Positions 24,776 to 32,811 of a stretch of DNA of 35,024 nucleotides are shown here, in pieces (position 1 is the first letter of the stretch; each line of letters starts with the position of its first letter). The stretch comes from Acidobacteria bacterium 13_1_20CM_3_53_8 (GTDB lineage Bacteria > Acidobacteriota > Blastocatellia > Pyrinomonadales > Pyrinomonadaceae), in the NCBI GenBank assembly GCA_001920415.1, contig MNJR01000146.1, positions 23,045 through 58,068 of the forward strand. Reading direction: 5' to 3'. The notes below the pieces were generated by a model. The model had not been told where the DNA came from and did not search any database. It saw only the letters and a list, made by a program, of their open reading frames with translations. The translations under genes were made by a program, and so were the position numbers.

Positions 24776-25597
24776 CTGCGCGCTAAAAAGAGCCTCGGAC
24801 AAAATTTTTTAGTTGACGGACGTGTGATTGACAGAATCGTCGGCGCAGTTGCGCCGCGTGAAGGCGAGACGATTATTGAGATTGGGCCGGGTCAGGGTGC
24901 GCTGACTTCGCGGCTACTTTTCAGCGGAGCACGAATCGTAGCAATTGAATTCGACCGCGATCTCGTGCCGCTTCTTCAGGAAAAATTTGCCGACAACAAA
25001 AATCTTGTCCTTCTTGAAGCTGACGCGCTCGCGCTTGATTTCTGTTCAGTGGTTACTCATGGCGACGAAGCCAGAGTCGTAGCAAATCTTCCTTACTACA
25101 TCTCAACCGCCATCCTTCAAAGACTCATAGAGCAGCGCTCATGCATCGCAGAGATGATCTTGATGCTTCAGCGCGAAGTGGTGGATAGAATTGCAGCGCC
25201 TGCTTCGACCAGCGAGCGAGGGTTTCTCTCTGTGCTGGTTCAAGCTTACTGCCAGATTGAGCCTCTCTTCGATGTTTCGCCTGCGGCATTCCGACCGCAG
25301 CCGAAAGTCTTGAGCACAGTGGTCCGGTTACGCAAGCACCCCTTCATTGAGTTCGGAATGAAAGATGAAACTCTGTTGTGGAAAGTCGTAAGCGCAGGAT
25401 TCGCGCAGCGGCGCAAGACCATACAGAATAATCTGCGCAGCGCTTCGGGCAAACTCAAAGCAATGATAGAAAAGGCAGGCGGCGCTGGCGAACTCTTATA
25501 CGCCGCAGGACTCGCGCCTGAGCGTCGCGCCCAGAGCCTTTCGCTTGAAGAGTGGTTGGGACTTGCTAGAAAGATTGAAGAGGCCGGGGAAATTTGA
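24776..25597 (+). CDS. rsmA: 16S rRNA dimethyladenosine transferase RsmA/KsgA with damaged or non-canonical start
   Basis: The conserved RsmA start [20 protein letters not shown] is in frame from 24779, upstream of the first ordinary start codon (GTG 24824). The SAM-binding [22 protein letters not shown] catalytic motif, FRPQPKV and [13 protein letters not shown] follow, so the rest is intact (273 residues if CTG 24776 is used; family about 265-275). It dimethylates two adenines near the 3' end of 16S rRNA during small-subunit assembly. No ATG, GTG or TTG lies between the upstream stop at 24641-24643 and the SLGQNF motif; CTG 24776 directly before RAKK is the best guess, and ATT 24701 is possible. 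Inverted repeat H sits where the start and ribosome-binding site should be. Confidence 0.9.
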   Translation: MRAKKSLGQNFLVDGRVIDRIVGAVAPREGETIIEIGPGQGALTSRLLFSGARIVAIEFDRDLVPLLQEKFADNKNLVLLEADALALDFCSVVTHGDEARVVANLPYYISTAILQRLIEQRSCIAEMILMLQREVVDRIAAPASTSERGFLSVLVQAYCQIEPLFDVSPAAFRPQPKVLSTVVRLRKHPFIEFGMKDETLLWKVVSAGFAQRRKTIQNNLRSASGKLKAMIEKAGGAGELLYAAGLAPERRAQSLSLEEWLGLARKIEEAGEI

Positions 25598-25635
25598 AGA
25601 GAGAGATAGCGAGCGCTTCATAAAAAATAGGCGCC

Positions 25636-25688
25636 AGGCGCTGACATAAAGCAGGGGCAGGTCTTGTCCATACTTTATGTCAGCGCCT
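25636..25688. repeat. Inverted repeat I between convergent genes
   Basis: Perfect 16-bp arms (25636-25651 and 25673-25688, AGGCGCTGACATAAAG), with partial extension outward to A/T-rich ends. It lies between the ends of rsmA (plus) and the subtilase gene (minus). With A-rich left and T-rich right flanks it is the one repeat here that fits a bidirectional intrinsic terminator well. Confidence 0.85.
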
Positions 25689-25725
25689 AGCGCTAAATTT
25701 TAGAGAAAATAGTAAAGCTCTACGC

Positions 25726-27135
25726 TTATTGAAGCGCGGCCAATGCGTTGACGCGACCGCGTCCGCTCTGCGGGTCTGCGCCCGGCTTCAGAATGTCGTC
25801 GGCGCTCTGTTCCAAACGAGCTTTCAACTGAGCAGGCGACATGTGGCCGTACTTGCCTACTATTAGCGCAGCGACTCCCGCAACGTGCGGCGCTGCCATG
25901 GAAGTTCCGGCTGCGAAGAAATAGTTGTTGCCTGTTCCGCCCGGACTTAGAACAAAGTCGAAGACCCAGCAGGGACGTGTAACAGGCCCGACTGTACAGT
26001 TCTGATTGCCCGGATAAACGCCGTCGCCGCCCGGCGCGGCTAAATTGACAACCGACTCACCATAGTTGCTGTAAGACGCAAGGCGGTCAAACCTAGGGTT
26101 GTTGTTACCGGGTACGGCCCAGCCTATTGGGCCTGTTGCGGAGACTGCCATGCCGTTACCGGACTGTGCCGGGATTGAGAAGATGCGTGAGTTCAGGTTT
26201 ACACCTTCATTACCGGCGGCGCTGATGACCAGCGTACCGTTGGCCGTTGCGTGACTGACGGCGCGGTCAAGCGCGGCAAGCAGAGTCCCATTGTTACCAC
26301 CGCCAGCATTGTTGCGGTCGAAGGTCGCGCCCAGACTCATGTTGATGATGTCGGCGTGTACCAGCGGGCCGGAAGCATACTCAATGCCGGAGATTACCCA
26401 ACTGAATGCTCCGCTGCCAGCAGAATTTAGCACCTTGACGGCTACGATTTCGGCTTCAGGAGCAACGCCTTGAGTCCCTATACCGTTAACAGGAGCGGCT
26501 ATGATTCCAGCCACATGTGTTCCGTGGTTGAATCCAGCCCCCGGCGGGTTCAGATTAGGCTGGGTCGGGACAAACGATATGCTGAGAGCCAGATTAAGGT
26601 TGGGTGCGATGTCCACGTGGTTGGTTACTATACCGCTATCGAGCACGGCCACACGCGCACGCGCAACACCGTTGCCTCGGTCGCCGTTCGCAGCCGTTTG
26701 ATCCGCGTGAATCTGTCGCAAATTCCACTGAGTCGCACTGAATCCTTCTTGATTGGCTACTGTTGCCACGCCGGGAGTCTCGACTGCTCCGGCTTCAACG
26801 ACTCTTTCATTGGGGGAAATCCATGAAATTTCGTTGTCAACGGCAATGTTCTGAACGCCGGACTGGGCCGACATGAATGTTGCGAAATTCGGATCGCTCG
26901 AATCAACTGTGATTACGCCGATGGCGTCCATTACGTTTGTGACCGTGCCGACTGTTGCGGCTGCGGCGCGGATTGAATCTGTGACGCCATTGCCCTGACC
27001 TCTGGCAAGAATCAGGTAGTGTGTTGTGGCGCTTTGCGCTGCGACGTGCGTGCCGCTAAGAGAGGCCGCGGCAAGGCCTATAACAGCTAAAAGTAGAAGT
27101 AGGGGGATAGAGACGCGACTAGGGGAAAATCTCAT
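25726..27135 (-). CDS. Secreted subtilisin-like serine protease (S8 family)
   Basis: 469 residues from the ATG at 27135, chosen because AAGGAG lies eight bases upstream and a signal peptide follows directly ([20 protein letters not shown] ... HVAAQS). The open frame extends 15 codons further 5', without support. An inhibitor-like pro-region (about 40-110) precedes the catalytic domain with Asp in VAVLDSGIV, His in [10 protein letters not shown], oxyanion Asn in SAAGNEGVN and Ser in [16 protein letters not shown]. It should be exported and self-activated by removal of the pro-region, acting as an extracellular or periplasmic protease. No C-terminal sorting or repeat domain is seen. Confidence 0.95.
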   Translation of the reverse strand: MRFSPSRVSIPLLLLLAVIGLAAASLSGTHVAAQSATTHYLILARGQGNGVTDSIRAAAATVGTVTNVMDAIGVITVDSSDPNFATFMSAQSGVQNIAVDNEISWISPNERVVEAGAVETPGVATVANQEGFSATQWNLRQIHADQTAANGDRGNGVARARVAVLDSGIVTNHVDIAPNLNLALSISFVPTQPNLNPPGAGFNHGTHVAGIIAAPVNGIGTQGVAPEAEIVAVKVLNSAGSGAFSWVISGIEYASGPLVHADIINMSLGATFDRNNAGGGNNGTLLAALDRAVSHATANGTLVISAAGNEGVNLNSRIFSIPAQSGNGMAVSATGPIGWAVPGNNNPRFDRLASYSNYGESVVNLAAPGGDGVYPGNQNCTVGPVTRPCWVFDFVLSPGGTGNNYFFAAGTSMAAPHVAGVAALIVGKYGHMSPAQLKARLEQSADDILKPGADPQSGRGRVNALAALQ

Positions 27136-27420
27136 TAAATGCTCCTTCGTGCATTGGTTAAAGCGCTGAACGCAAGGCAACAGCGCGGATTGAAAAAAAA
27201 TAGCCTCAATATTAGATGGGATTGTCAGGAAGACTTAGCCCTTGAGATCGAGACGGAAAGCATATCAAATGCAGGCAAGATACTATCTTAAGTTCGCGTA
27301 AGACACAAGTTCGCGTAAGACAAAATGTTTTTTCGACGAGGGGCGAGACCATACGTAATCTTGCCCCTCGCAGTAAGGTGTATGAGAGATAATTTACAAG
27401 AGAGCCTTTTCAGGCCGCGC

Positions 27421-27717
27421 TCATTCTTCAGGTCCTTTGCATCCGGGGCCGTGCAGCGCCGGAATCTTTGTGCTGATGATGGGATATTCCGCAGCCGTGG
27501 CGTTAAGCTCCAACCAATCTGCGAAATGCTCTGGCAGCGTAGAATCCGCAAAGATCGCTTCGACGGGACATTCCGGCACGCAGGCATCACAATCAATGCA
27601 AGTCTCCGGGTTGATATAAAGGCGATCCGGCAACTCGTGAAACGCTTCGACGGGACAGACCGCCGCACAATCTGTATATTTGCAGTCCACACAATCTTCT
27701 ACAACTATGTAGGTCAT
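27421..27717 (-). CDS. fdxA: FdxA-type 7Fe ferredoxin
   Basis: 98 residues. Cysteines 9, 17 and 21 (EDCVDCKYTDCAAVCP) and 40, 43, 46 and 50 (TCIDCDACVPECPVEAI) match [3Fe-4S][4Fe-4S] ferredoxins of the FdxA group, with the usual extra Cys12 in DCKYTDC. The C-terminal extension of about 45 residues is also typical. It is a small cytosolic electron carrier; its redox partners are not encoded nearby. The ATG has GGAGCAG about six bases upstream. It is divergent from RNase J, with repeat J in the shared upstream region. Confidence 0.93.
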   Translation of the reverse strand: MTYIVVEDCVDCKYTDCAAVCPVEAFHELPDRLYINPETCIDCDACVPECPVEAIFADSTLPEHFADWLELNATAAEYPIISTKIPALHGPGCKGPEE

Positions 27718-27824
27718 CTTCTGCTCCCTCGGATTTTAATTTCTCTAATAGCTCAGAGAATTTATGTTCGTATATTAGAACGAAAATGTTTTCTAATCTA
27801 ACCTGAACCGGATGTCAACGGAAA

Positions 27825-27945
27825 AAGGGATGAGGGCGGAGGGATGAGGGATGAATAGGAATTAATAGATGGGTTCATCTATCCAATGATTCGATGAGCC
27901 AATGAATCAATTACTTCATCCCTCATCCCTCCGCCCTCATCCCTT
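27825..27945. repeat. Inverted repeat J, GGGATGA heptamer family
   Basis: Perfect 31-bp arms (27825-27855 and 27915-27945), loop 59 bp. It has the same text as repeat A at 2861-2984. It fills part of the 328-bp divergent region 27718-28045 between ferredoxin and RNase J genes, which otherwise shows no gene. Confidence 0.93.
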
Positions 27946-28045
27946 CTATGTTATACTGTTCGGCTTAATTCTTCCGGGCGTGTTTCTATAGTGCCAGGGG
28001 GCTTGCGCGTTCGGTCTGTAAGAGGAGAGTAGAGTAAGTAACATC

Positions 28046-29707
28046 GTGGGTAATGTTTTGGAACTCATCCCGCTCGGCGGCATAGGCGAGTTCGGGATGA
28101 ACTGTATGGCTGTGCGTTACGGCGACGAGATGATCGTCGTTGACGCAGGTATGGGCTTTCCTGAAGAGACGGCTTACGGGGTTGATGTCTCGATTCCCGA
28201 TTTCGATTTTTTGGAAGAGTACCGCGATAACCTCTCGGCAATCGTCCTCACACACGGTCACGAAGACCACATAGGCGCTCTTCCGTACATTCTCAAAAAA
28301 TTTAATGTGCCGGTTTATGCTTCGCATTTCACCGCCGGACTCGCCGATAGCAAACTCGAAGAGCACGGCATACTCGGCGACGTGCTGGTTCATCGCGTTG
28401 AGCCGCGCCAAATAGCGGAGATAGGCCCGTTCAAGGTCGAGTTCATACGCGCGTCACACTCGCTGGTTGATTGCTTCTCGCTTGCGATTCAAACTCCTGT
28501 CGGCACAATCATACACACGGGCGATTACAAGGTTGACGAAACTCCAGTAATTGGAGAGCCGATTGACTTGCGCTCATTGCGGCGCTACGGGCAGGAGGGC
28601 GTGCTGGCTCTTCTTTCGGATTCTACGAATGCTACGGTTCCGGGTCGCACTCCTTCAGAGCGCGCGGTCATTCCGGCCTTCGAGGAGATTTTCTCAGAAG
28701 CTCCTGGTCGCATCATCGTCGCAGCTTTCGCTTCTTCAATTCATCGTCTTCAGATTGTTTTCGACGTTGCGCAGCAGTTCGGCAGAAAAGTCTGCGTGCT
28801 TGGGCGGTCAATGCATAAGAACGTTGAGATAGCGGACAGGCTGGGCTATCTGGACATTCATGACGGCATGCTTATTTCTCTGAACGCCACGAAATCTCTG
28901 GATGACGACGAGATAGTTTTTCTTGTCACAGGCTCGCAGGGAGAATCGCGCGCAGCGTTGTCGCAGATGGCGAACCAGAGCTACAAGGGGCTTACGGTTG
29001 AAGAAGGCGATACAGTAATTCTCTCTGCGCGAATCATTCCGGGCAACGAGCGGGCAATCTCGCGCATGATAGGCGCGCTCTACAAACGAGGCGCGAACAT
29101 CATTGAAGAGAAGCGACGGTTGGTTCACGTTAGCGGCCACGCATCGCAGGAAGACATAAAGATAATGACAGAAGCGGTCAAGCCGAAATTCGTCGTGCCC
29201 ATTCACGGCGAGTACCGCATGCTCTTTCGCCATAAAGAGTTCGTCAAGAATCATCTGGGCTACGACGAAGAGAGCGTGATTCTCATTGAAAACGGCGACG
29301 TTCTGGAATTGGATGGCGAGACGGCGCGCGTCGTCAACAAGTTCGAAATCGGTCGCACCTTCATTGATGAAACGGGCTTCGAGGAGATTGACAGCGGCAT
29401 AGTGCGCGAGCGAAAGCAGATAGCATGGGACGGCATTGTTACGCCAGTCATAACCATCAACGCAGAGACCGGAAAGCTTGAATCGCAACCTGAGATTGTT
29501 GCGCGCGGAATAATCGGCACGGAAGTCGGCAACGGTTTTCTCAAAGATGCAAAGCGCGTCGTAACCGAAGCGGTCGAGACGGCTTCCCGTGTTGAGATTG
29601 AAGATTTGAGTTTGCTGAAAGAGCGCGTGAGGCTTGAACTAAAGCGATTCATTCAGAAACAGAACGGGACGAAGCCCGTTATCGTTCCCGTTATCATTGA
29701 AGTCTGA
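28046..29707 (+). CDS. rnj: Ribonuclease J
   Basis: 553 residues, the normal length. Metallo-beta-lactamase core with LTHGHEDHIGALPYIL, IHTGDYKVDETP and LLSDSTNA, beta-CASP part with AAFASSIHRLQIVFDVA and GRSMHKNVEIA, and VHVSGHASQEDIKIM, with PIHGEYRML following. The C-terminal domain (about 450-553) is present. It is a 5'-3' exo/endonuclease for mRNA decay and rRNA maturation that normally substitutes for or supplements RNase E. The start is GTG 28046; AGGAGAG is about 18 bases upstream, so the start may be imprecise, although the protein beginning LELIPLGGIGEFGMN fits the family. Confidence 0.96.
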   Translation: MGNVLELIPLGGIGEFGMNCMAVRYGDEMIVVDAGMGFPEETAYGVDVSIPDFDFLEEYRDNLSAIVLTHGHEDHIGALPYILKKFNVPVYASHFTAGLADSKLEEHGILGDVLVHRVEPRQIAEIGPFKVEFIRASHSLVDCFSLAIQTPVGTIIHTGDYKVDETPVIGEPIDLRSLRRYGQEGVLALLSDSTNATVPGRTPSERAVIPAFEEIFSEAPGRIIVAAFASSIHRLQIVFDVAQQFGRKVCVLGRSMHKNVEIADRLGYLDIHDGMLISLNATKSLDDDEIVFLVTGSQGESRAALSQMANQSYKGLTVEEGDTVILSARIIPGNERAISRMIGALYKRGANIIEEKRRLVHVSGHASQEDIKIMTEAVKPKFVVPIHGEYRMLFRHKEFVKNHLGYDEESVILIENGDVLELDGETARVVNKFEIGRTFIDETGFEEIDSGIVRERKQIAWDGIVTPVITINAETGKLESQPEIVARGIIGTEVGNGFLKDAKRVVTEAVETASRVEIEDLSLLKERVRLELKRFIQKQNGTKPVIVPVIIEV

Positions 29708-29748
29708 CCGAAATTCCTGGGCGCGAAAGAGTCTCGTCCTAACCGTAG

Positions 29749-30204
29749 GTGGAAATCGTAAAAGACAAACAGAGCGTTGCCGAGCTTCTGCACACTGCGC
29801 GCTTAGAAGTTGCGCCGGAAACTTTCTACCTGGTAGGGCTTAGGCACGAGGACTGGCGACGCCTTCTGGAAAATCCTGAATTAAGCCCGCGCGGGCAAGC
29901 GCCGTTCATGGTTTTCAGTGACGCGCATGAAGTTACGCTGCTGCTTGACGAGATTGACTGGCGCACCATTCGCCATGCAGCGCGCGACGCGCAGGTTGAG
30001 GGAGCGTTTCGTCTTCTCACTTTCGATATAGTGCTTGGCTGGGACGTGGTCGGATTCCTTGCGCGCGTTACGCAGATTCTGGCCGAAGCGGGAATCTCTG
30101 TCGGCGCGCTTTCAGCCTTCTCGCGCGACCATCTATTAATCAAGCAGGAAGATTTAGGTAAAGCGCTTCAAGTGCTGGGCGAGCACGTTGCTGAACTGTG
30201 TTAG
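29749..30204 (+). CDS. ACT-domain protein, probable ligand-binding regulator
   Basis: 151 residues from GTG 29749, 41 bp after RNase J. The N-terminal half (ARLEVAPETFYLVGLRHED, later FMVFSDAHEVTLLLDEIDW) and C-terminal half (FDIVLGWDVVGFLARVTQIL AEAGISVGALSAF) form an ACT pair like the small aspartokinase-related/CASTOR-like proteins that bind amino acids. It has no catalytic domain. It probably senses an amino acid, with the target unknown. The short gap to rnj suggests co-transcription. The stop is followed by inverted repeat K. Confidence 0.8.
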   Translation: MEIVKDKQSVAELLHTARLEVAPETFYLVGLRHEDWRRLLENPELSPRGQAPFMVFSDAHEVTLLLDEIDWRTIRHAARDAQVEGAFRLLTFDIVLGWDVVGFLARVTQILAEAGISVGALSAFSRDHLLIKQEDLGKALQVLGEHVAELC

Positions 30205-30210
30205 AAGAGA

Positions 30211-30384
30211 GTCAGTAGCGGCCTGCGGTAGCTTCGCAAAGGCAAAAGTAAAAAGGTAAAAGGCAAAGGCAAAAGATAGGACAAACCATTTTTAATTTTT
30301 AATTGAAATGCTTTTAGCCTTATCCCTTTTACCTTTTTACTTTTGCCTTCTTCACCCGCCCAGCTTAAGCAGGCCGCTACTGAC
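30211..30384. repeat. Inverted repeat K (REP-like outer arms, AAAAGGCAAAAG inner arms)
   Basis: Outer arms: perfect 16 bp (30211-30226 and 30369-30384, GTCAGTAGCGGCCTGC). Inner arms: perfect 25 bp (30239-30263 and 30325-30349) of AAAAGTAAAAAGG type. The outer text matches repeat L and the inner text matches repeat D, so this element is a nested composite of two families. Confidence 0.92.
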
Positions 30385-30421
30385 TAAAGCATTAAATGAT
30401 CTCTTGAGCTTATACTTTCTG

Positions 30422-31195
30422 ATGAATTTTGACTGGAAGCAAAAAGTTGTCTTCATCACGGGCGCATCGAGCGGAATAGGCGGCGCACTGGCCATAGAAT
30501 TTGGAAGGCGCGGCGCTTCGCTCGGTCTGCTTGCGCGTCGCGCAGATGCTTTGTCAGAGATTGTTAACGAGATTGAGAAGGGGAGCGGGCGCGCTGTTGC
30601 TCTTCCTGCTGATGTACGTGATGCTAATGCTGTGCGCGCGGCTGCCGACGAGTTGCGCGCAAAGTTCGGGCGCATTGATCTGCTGATTGCAAACGCGGGC
30701 GTTGGTGGAACAATAGACGGAGCGCGGTTGGACCCCGTAGAGTTTGCGCGCGTTATCAACATTAATTTGCTAGGCGCTGTTAACGCGGTCGCGGCTGTCG
30801 CCCCAGAGATGGTAGAGCAGGGAAGCGGGCAGCTTGTGGCAATCTCAAGCCTTGCGGCATACAGGGGGCTTCCGAAATCCGGCGCATACTGTGCGAGCAA
30901 GGCCGCTCTTTCAGCTTTCTTTGAAAGTCTCAGGCTCGATCTGAAAGGCTCAGGCGTTGGCGTGACAATTATTCATCCGGGCTTCATCAAAACTCCGCTC
31001 ACCGCAGGACGCGACGCACAGATGCCTTTTCTGATGGAACTTGACGACGCAGTGAAGAAGATTATTCGAGCGATTGAAGCTCGAAAGAAATCTTACGCGT
31101 TTCCCTGGCAGCTTGCCAGCCTTGTTCGCTTAGGGATGCTGATGCCTAGTTCCGTCTACGACCGCGTGGCAACAAAAAATTCTTTCCGAGAGTGA
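30422..31195 (+). CDS. Short-chain dehydrogenase/reductase
   Basis: 257 residues from ATG 30422. A longer open frame from 30308 exists only because repeat K is open in this frame, and it is rejected. Rossmann cofactor motif TGASSGIGG (about 14-22), DVRD, NAGVGG, the ISS of the active-site serine, and YCASK with catalytic Tyr and Lys place it in the classical SDR family; RRADAL after the second strand suggests NADP preference. The PGFIKTPLT loop and the KSYAFPWQLASLVRLGMLMP C-terminus resemble membrane-associated lipid or keto-acyl reductases. The substrate is unknown. There is no clear ribosome-binding site. Confidence 0.93.
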   Translation: MNFDWKQKVVFITGASSGIGGALAIEFGRRGASLGLLARRADALSEIVNEIEKGSGRAVALPADVRDANAVRAAADELRAKFGRIDLLIANAGVGGTIDGARLDPVEFARVININLLGAVNAVAAVAPEMVEQGSGQLVAISSLAAYRGLPKSGAYCASKAALSAFFESLRLDLKGSGVGVTIIHPGFIKTPLTAGRDAQMPFLMELDDAVKKIIRAIEARKKSYAFPWQLASLVRLGMLMPSSVYDRVATKNSFRE

Positions 31196-31231
31196 AGAGA
31201 GTGAAAATTTTAGATTTGCGATTAAGAGCAG

Positions 31232-31304
31232 GTCAGTACCGCCTGCGGTAGCGGGCGGGTAGTCGTCGCAGCATCACCCGCCCGCTACCGCAGGCGGTAC
31301 TGAC
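31232..31304. repeat. Inverted repeat L (GTCAGTACCGCCTGCGGTAG) with AAATCYA repeats
   Basis: Perfect 29-bp arms (31232-31260 and 31276-31304) with a 15-nt loop make a very stable hairpin. It is flanked by A+T-rich text: ATTTTAGATTTGCGATT at 31206 onward and tandem AAATCCA/AAATCTA heptamers at 31346-31379, which run up to the uppP ATG. The arm start matches the outer arm of repeat K. Confidence 0.93.
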
Positions 31305-31380
31305 ACGAGCGCTTGCAACAGCGGTCGCTTCTCATCATCAACCGAAATCCAAAATCTAAAATCCAAAATCTAAAATCCAT

Positions 31381-32463
31381 ATGACTTTTCTTCAAGCAAT
31401 CGTTCTTGGCATCGTGCAGGGTTTGACGGAATTCATTCCCATCAGTTCTACTGCGCACCTTGTATTCGCAAGCCGCATCGTTGGGCTATTCAGCGATATG
31501 GAACAGACAGTGCGCGCCGAGCAGACAACAGCGGTCATAGCCGTTGTGCAGTTGGGCACGCTTCTGGCCGTCATAATCTATTTCGCGCGCGACATCATCA
31601 ACATTTCAATCGCATTCGTGCGCGACCATCTGGCGCTTCTCACTGGAAAGAGAAGCGAAGCTGCGCTTGACGAGACCATATCGAGCGGCATTCAGCCGCG
31701 TCTTTCTCATGAAGCGTGGCTCGGATGGCTGGTCATCATTGGCTCAATTCCTGTCGGCGTCGTCGGCCTGCTTTTTAAGAAACAGATCGAAGGCACGTTC
31801 ACGAAAAATCTCTGGGTGATTGCAACGATGATGATAGTCGTTGCGCTCTTTCTGCTCGTAGCGGAATTCGTAGGAAGAAAAAGGCGCACGATGCAGGATT
31901 TGGGAGTACGTGACGCGCTCGCCGTTGGTGGCGCTCAGTGTCTGGCGCTTATTCCGGGCGCGAGCCGTTCGGGTTCGACCATCATGGCAGGACTCTTCGC
32001 TGGCGAAGTGTGCGAGACCGCCGCAAGGTTTTCGTTCCTGCTCTCTATCCCTGCGATTGCCGCAAGCGGGCTTCTTGAACTCAAAGAGGCGATTCATAAA
32101 CTCCCTGAAGGCAGCGCCGTCCCGCTTGCCGTTGCCACGGTCGTATCGGGCGTGGTCGGCTATGCCTCCATCTGGTTTTTATTGAGATTCTTGAAGACGC
32201 ACACGACGGGAATCTTTATAGGCTATCGCTTGATTGTCGGAGCAACAATTCTCGCTCTATTGTTTGCAGGCGTGATAACTCCTTTCGGTGAACGGGCTGC
32301 ATCTGCGAACAGTAATAGCGAGCAACGCCCGCCGCTCACAACACGATCGCTCGAAAACGTGAACGCGAACACTAACAATAATTCGCGGGATTCGGTAAAC
32401 TTGAAACGCCCTTCCTCCCGTAAATCCAGGTCCTGGACGAATCCAAGACCGAAAGGGCGGTAA
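31381..32463 (+). CDS. uppP: Undecaprenyl-diphosphate phosphatase UppP (BacA) with hydrophilic C-terminal tail
   Basis: 360 residues. The membrane core (about 1-300) shows the family motifs QGLTEFIPISSTAHL and PGASRSGSTIMAGLF, with about eight hydrophobic helices. It dephosphorylates undecaprenyl pyrophosphate at the inner membrane to recycle the carrier for peptidoglycan and other glycans. Relatives usually stop near residue 270-295; here a ~60-residue tail rich in Asn, Ser, Arg and Pro follows (ANSNSEQRPPLTTRSLENVN). Near its end, 32407-32459 includes the palindrome TCCAGGTCCTGGA within CGCCCTT/AAGGGCG arms. The ATG follows the heptamer repeats by one base and has no ribosome-binding site. 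Confidence 0.93.
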   Translation: MTFLQAIVLGIVQGLTEFIPISSTAHLVFASRIVGLFSDMEQTVRAEQTTAVIAVVQLGTLLAVIIYFARDIINISIAFVRDHLALLTGKRSEAALDETISSGIQPRLSHEAWLGWLVIIGSIPVGVVGLLFKKQIEGTFTKNLWVIATMMIVVALFLLVAEFVGRKRRTMQDLGVRDALAVGGAQCLALIPGASRSGSTIMAGLFAGEVCETAARFSFLLSIPAIAASGLLELKEAIHKLPEGSAVPLAVATVVSGVVGYASIWFLLRFLKTHTTGIFIGYRLIVGATILALLFAGVITPFGERAASANSNSEQRPPLTTRSLENVNANTNNNSRDSVNLKRPSSRKSRSWTNPRPKGR

Positions 32464-32471
32464 ATGTTTGA

Positions 32472-32792
32472 ATGAGCGAAGAGAGAAAAAAGAATGAGAG
32501 GGCGCAGAGACCGCGCAGCCCGCGCGTTCCCGTTGATTTCTCAGTCCTTCTGGAAGGAAGCGCGCCGGGCGGCGAATCGTTCGAGGTTCAGGCAGAGGCC
32601 GTGAAAGTCAGTCGCGGCGGCGCGACCCTTATCACAGATGTATCCGTCAACGTGGGCGCTATTGTGCGCCTCACACCTCCCTTCGGTCGTCCCCTGGACG
32701 CGGAAGTGAACGGCGTCTGGCATGACGACGCGGACGGGCGTCAGCGCATCGGCGTAAAACTTTTGGACCCGAATGGCTGGTTCGCTGAGTAA
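32472..32792 (+). CDS. PilZ-domain-like protein with degenerate c-di-GMP motifs
   Basis: 106 residues starting eight bases after the uppP stop. The fold signature fits PilZ: PRSPRVPVDFSVLLEG, then VSRGGATLITDVSVNVGAIV, ending GVKLLDPNGWF. The consensus cyclic-di-GMP motifs (RxxxR and D/NxSxxG) are not met. Instead there is RPRSPR, and Lys45 occupies the Asp/Asn position (KVSRGG). Ligand binding is therefore doubtful. Its placement between uppP and recJ gives no functional hint beyond likely co-transcription. Confidence 0.8.
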   Translation: MSEERKKNERAQRPRSPRVPVDFSVLLEGSAPGGESFEVQAEAVKVSRGGATLITDVSVNVGAIVRLTPPFGRPLDAEVNGVWHDDADGRQRIGVKLLDPNGWFAE

Positions 32793-32811
32793 AATTTTTC
32801 TCTAAAAGAGA

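Noticed and set aside
27136-27180. Fifteen extra residues before the subtilase signal peptide
   Set aside because: Ribosome-binding site and signal peptide both support the ATG at 27135.
30308-30421. Longer N-terminus for the SDR protein
   Set aside because: The extra residues are translated inverted repeat K; SDR homology begins right after ATG 30422.
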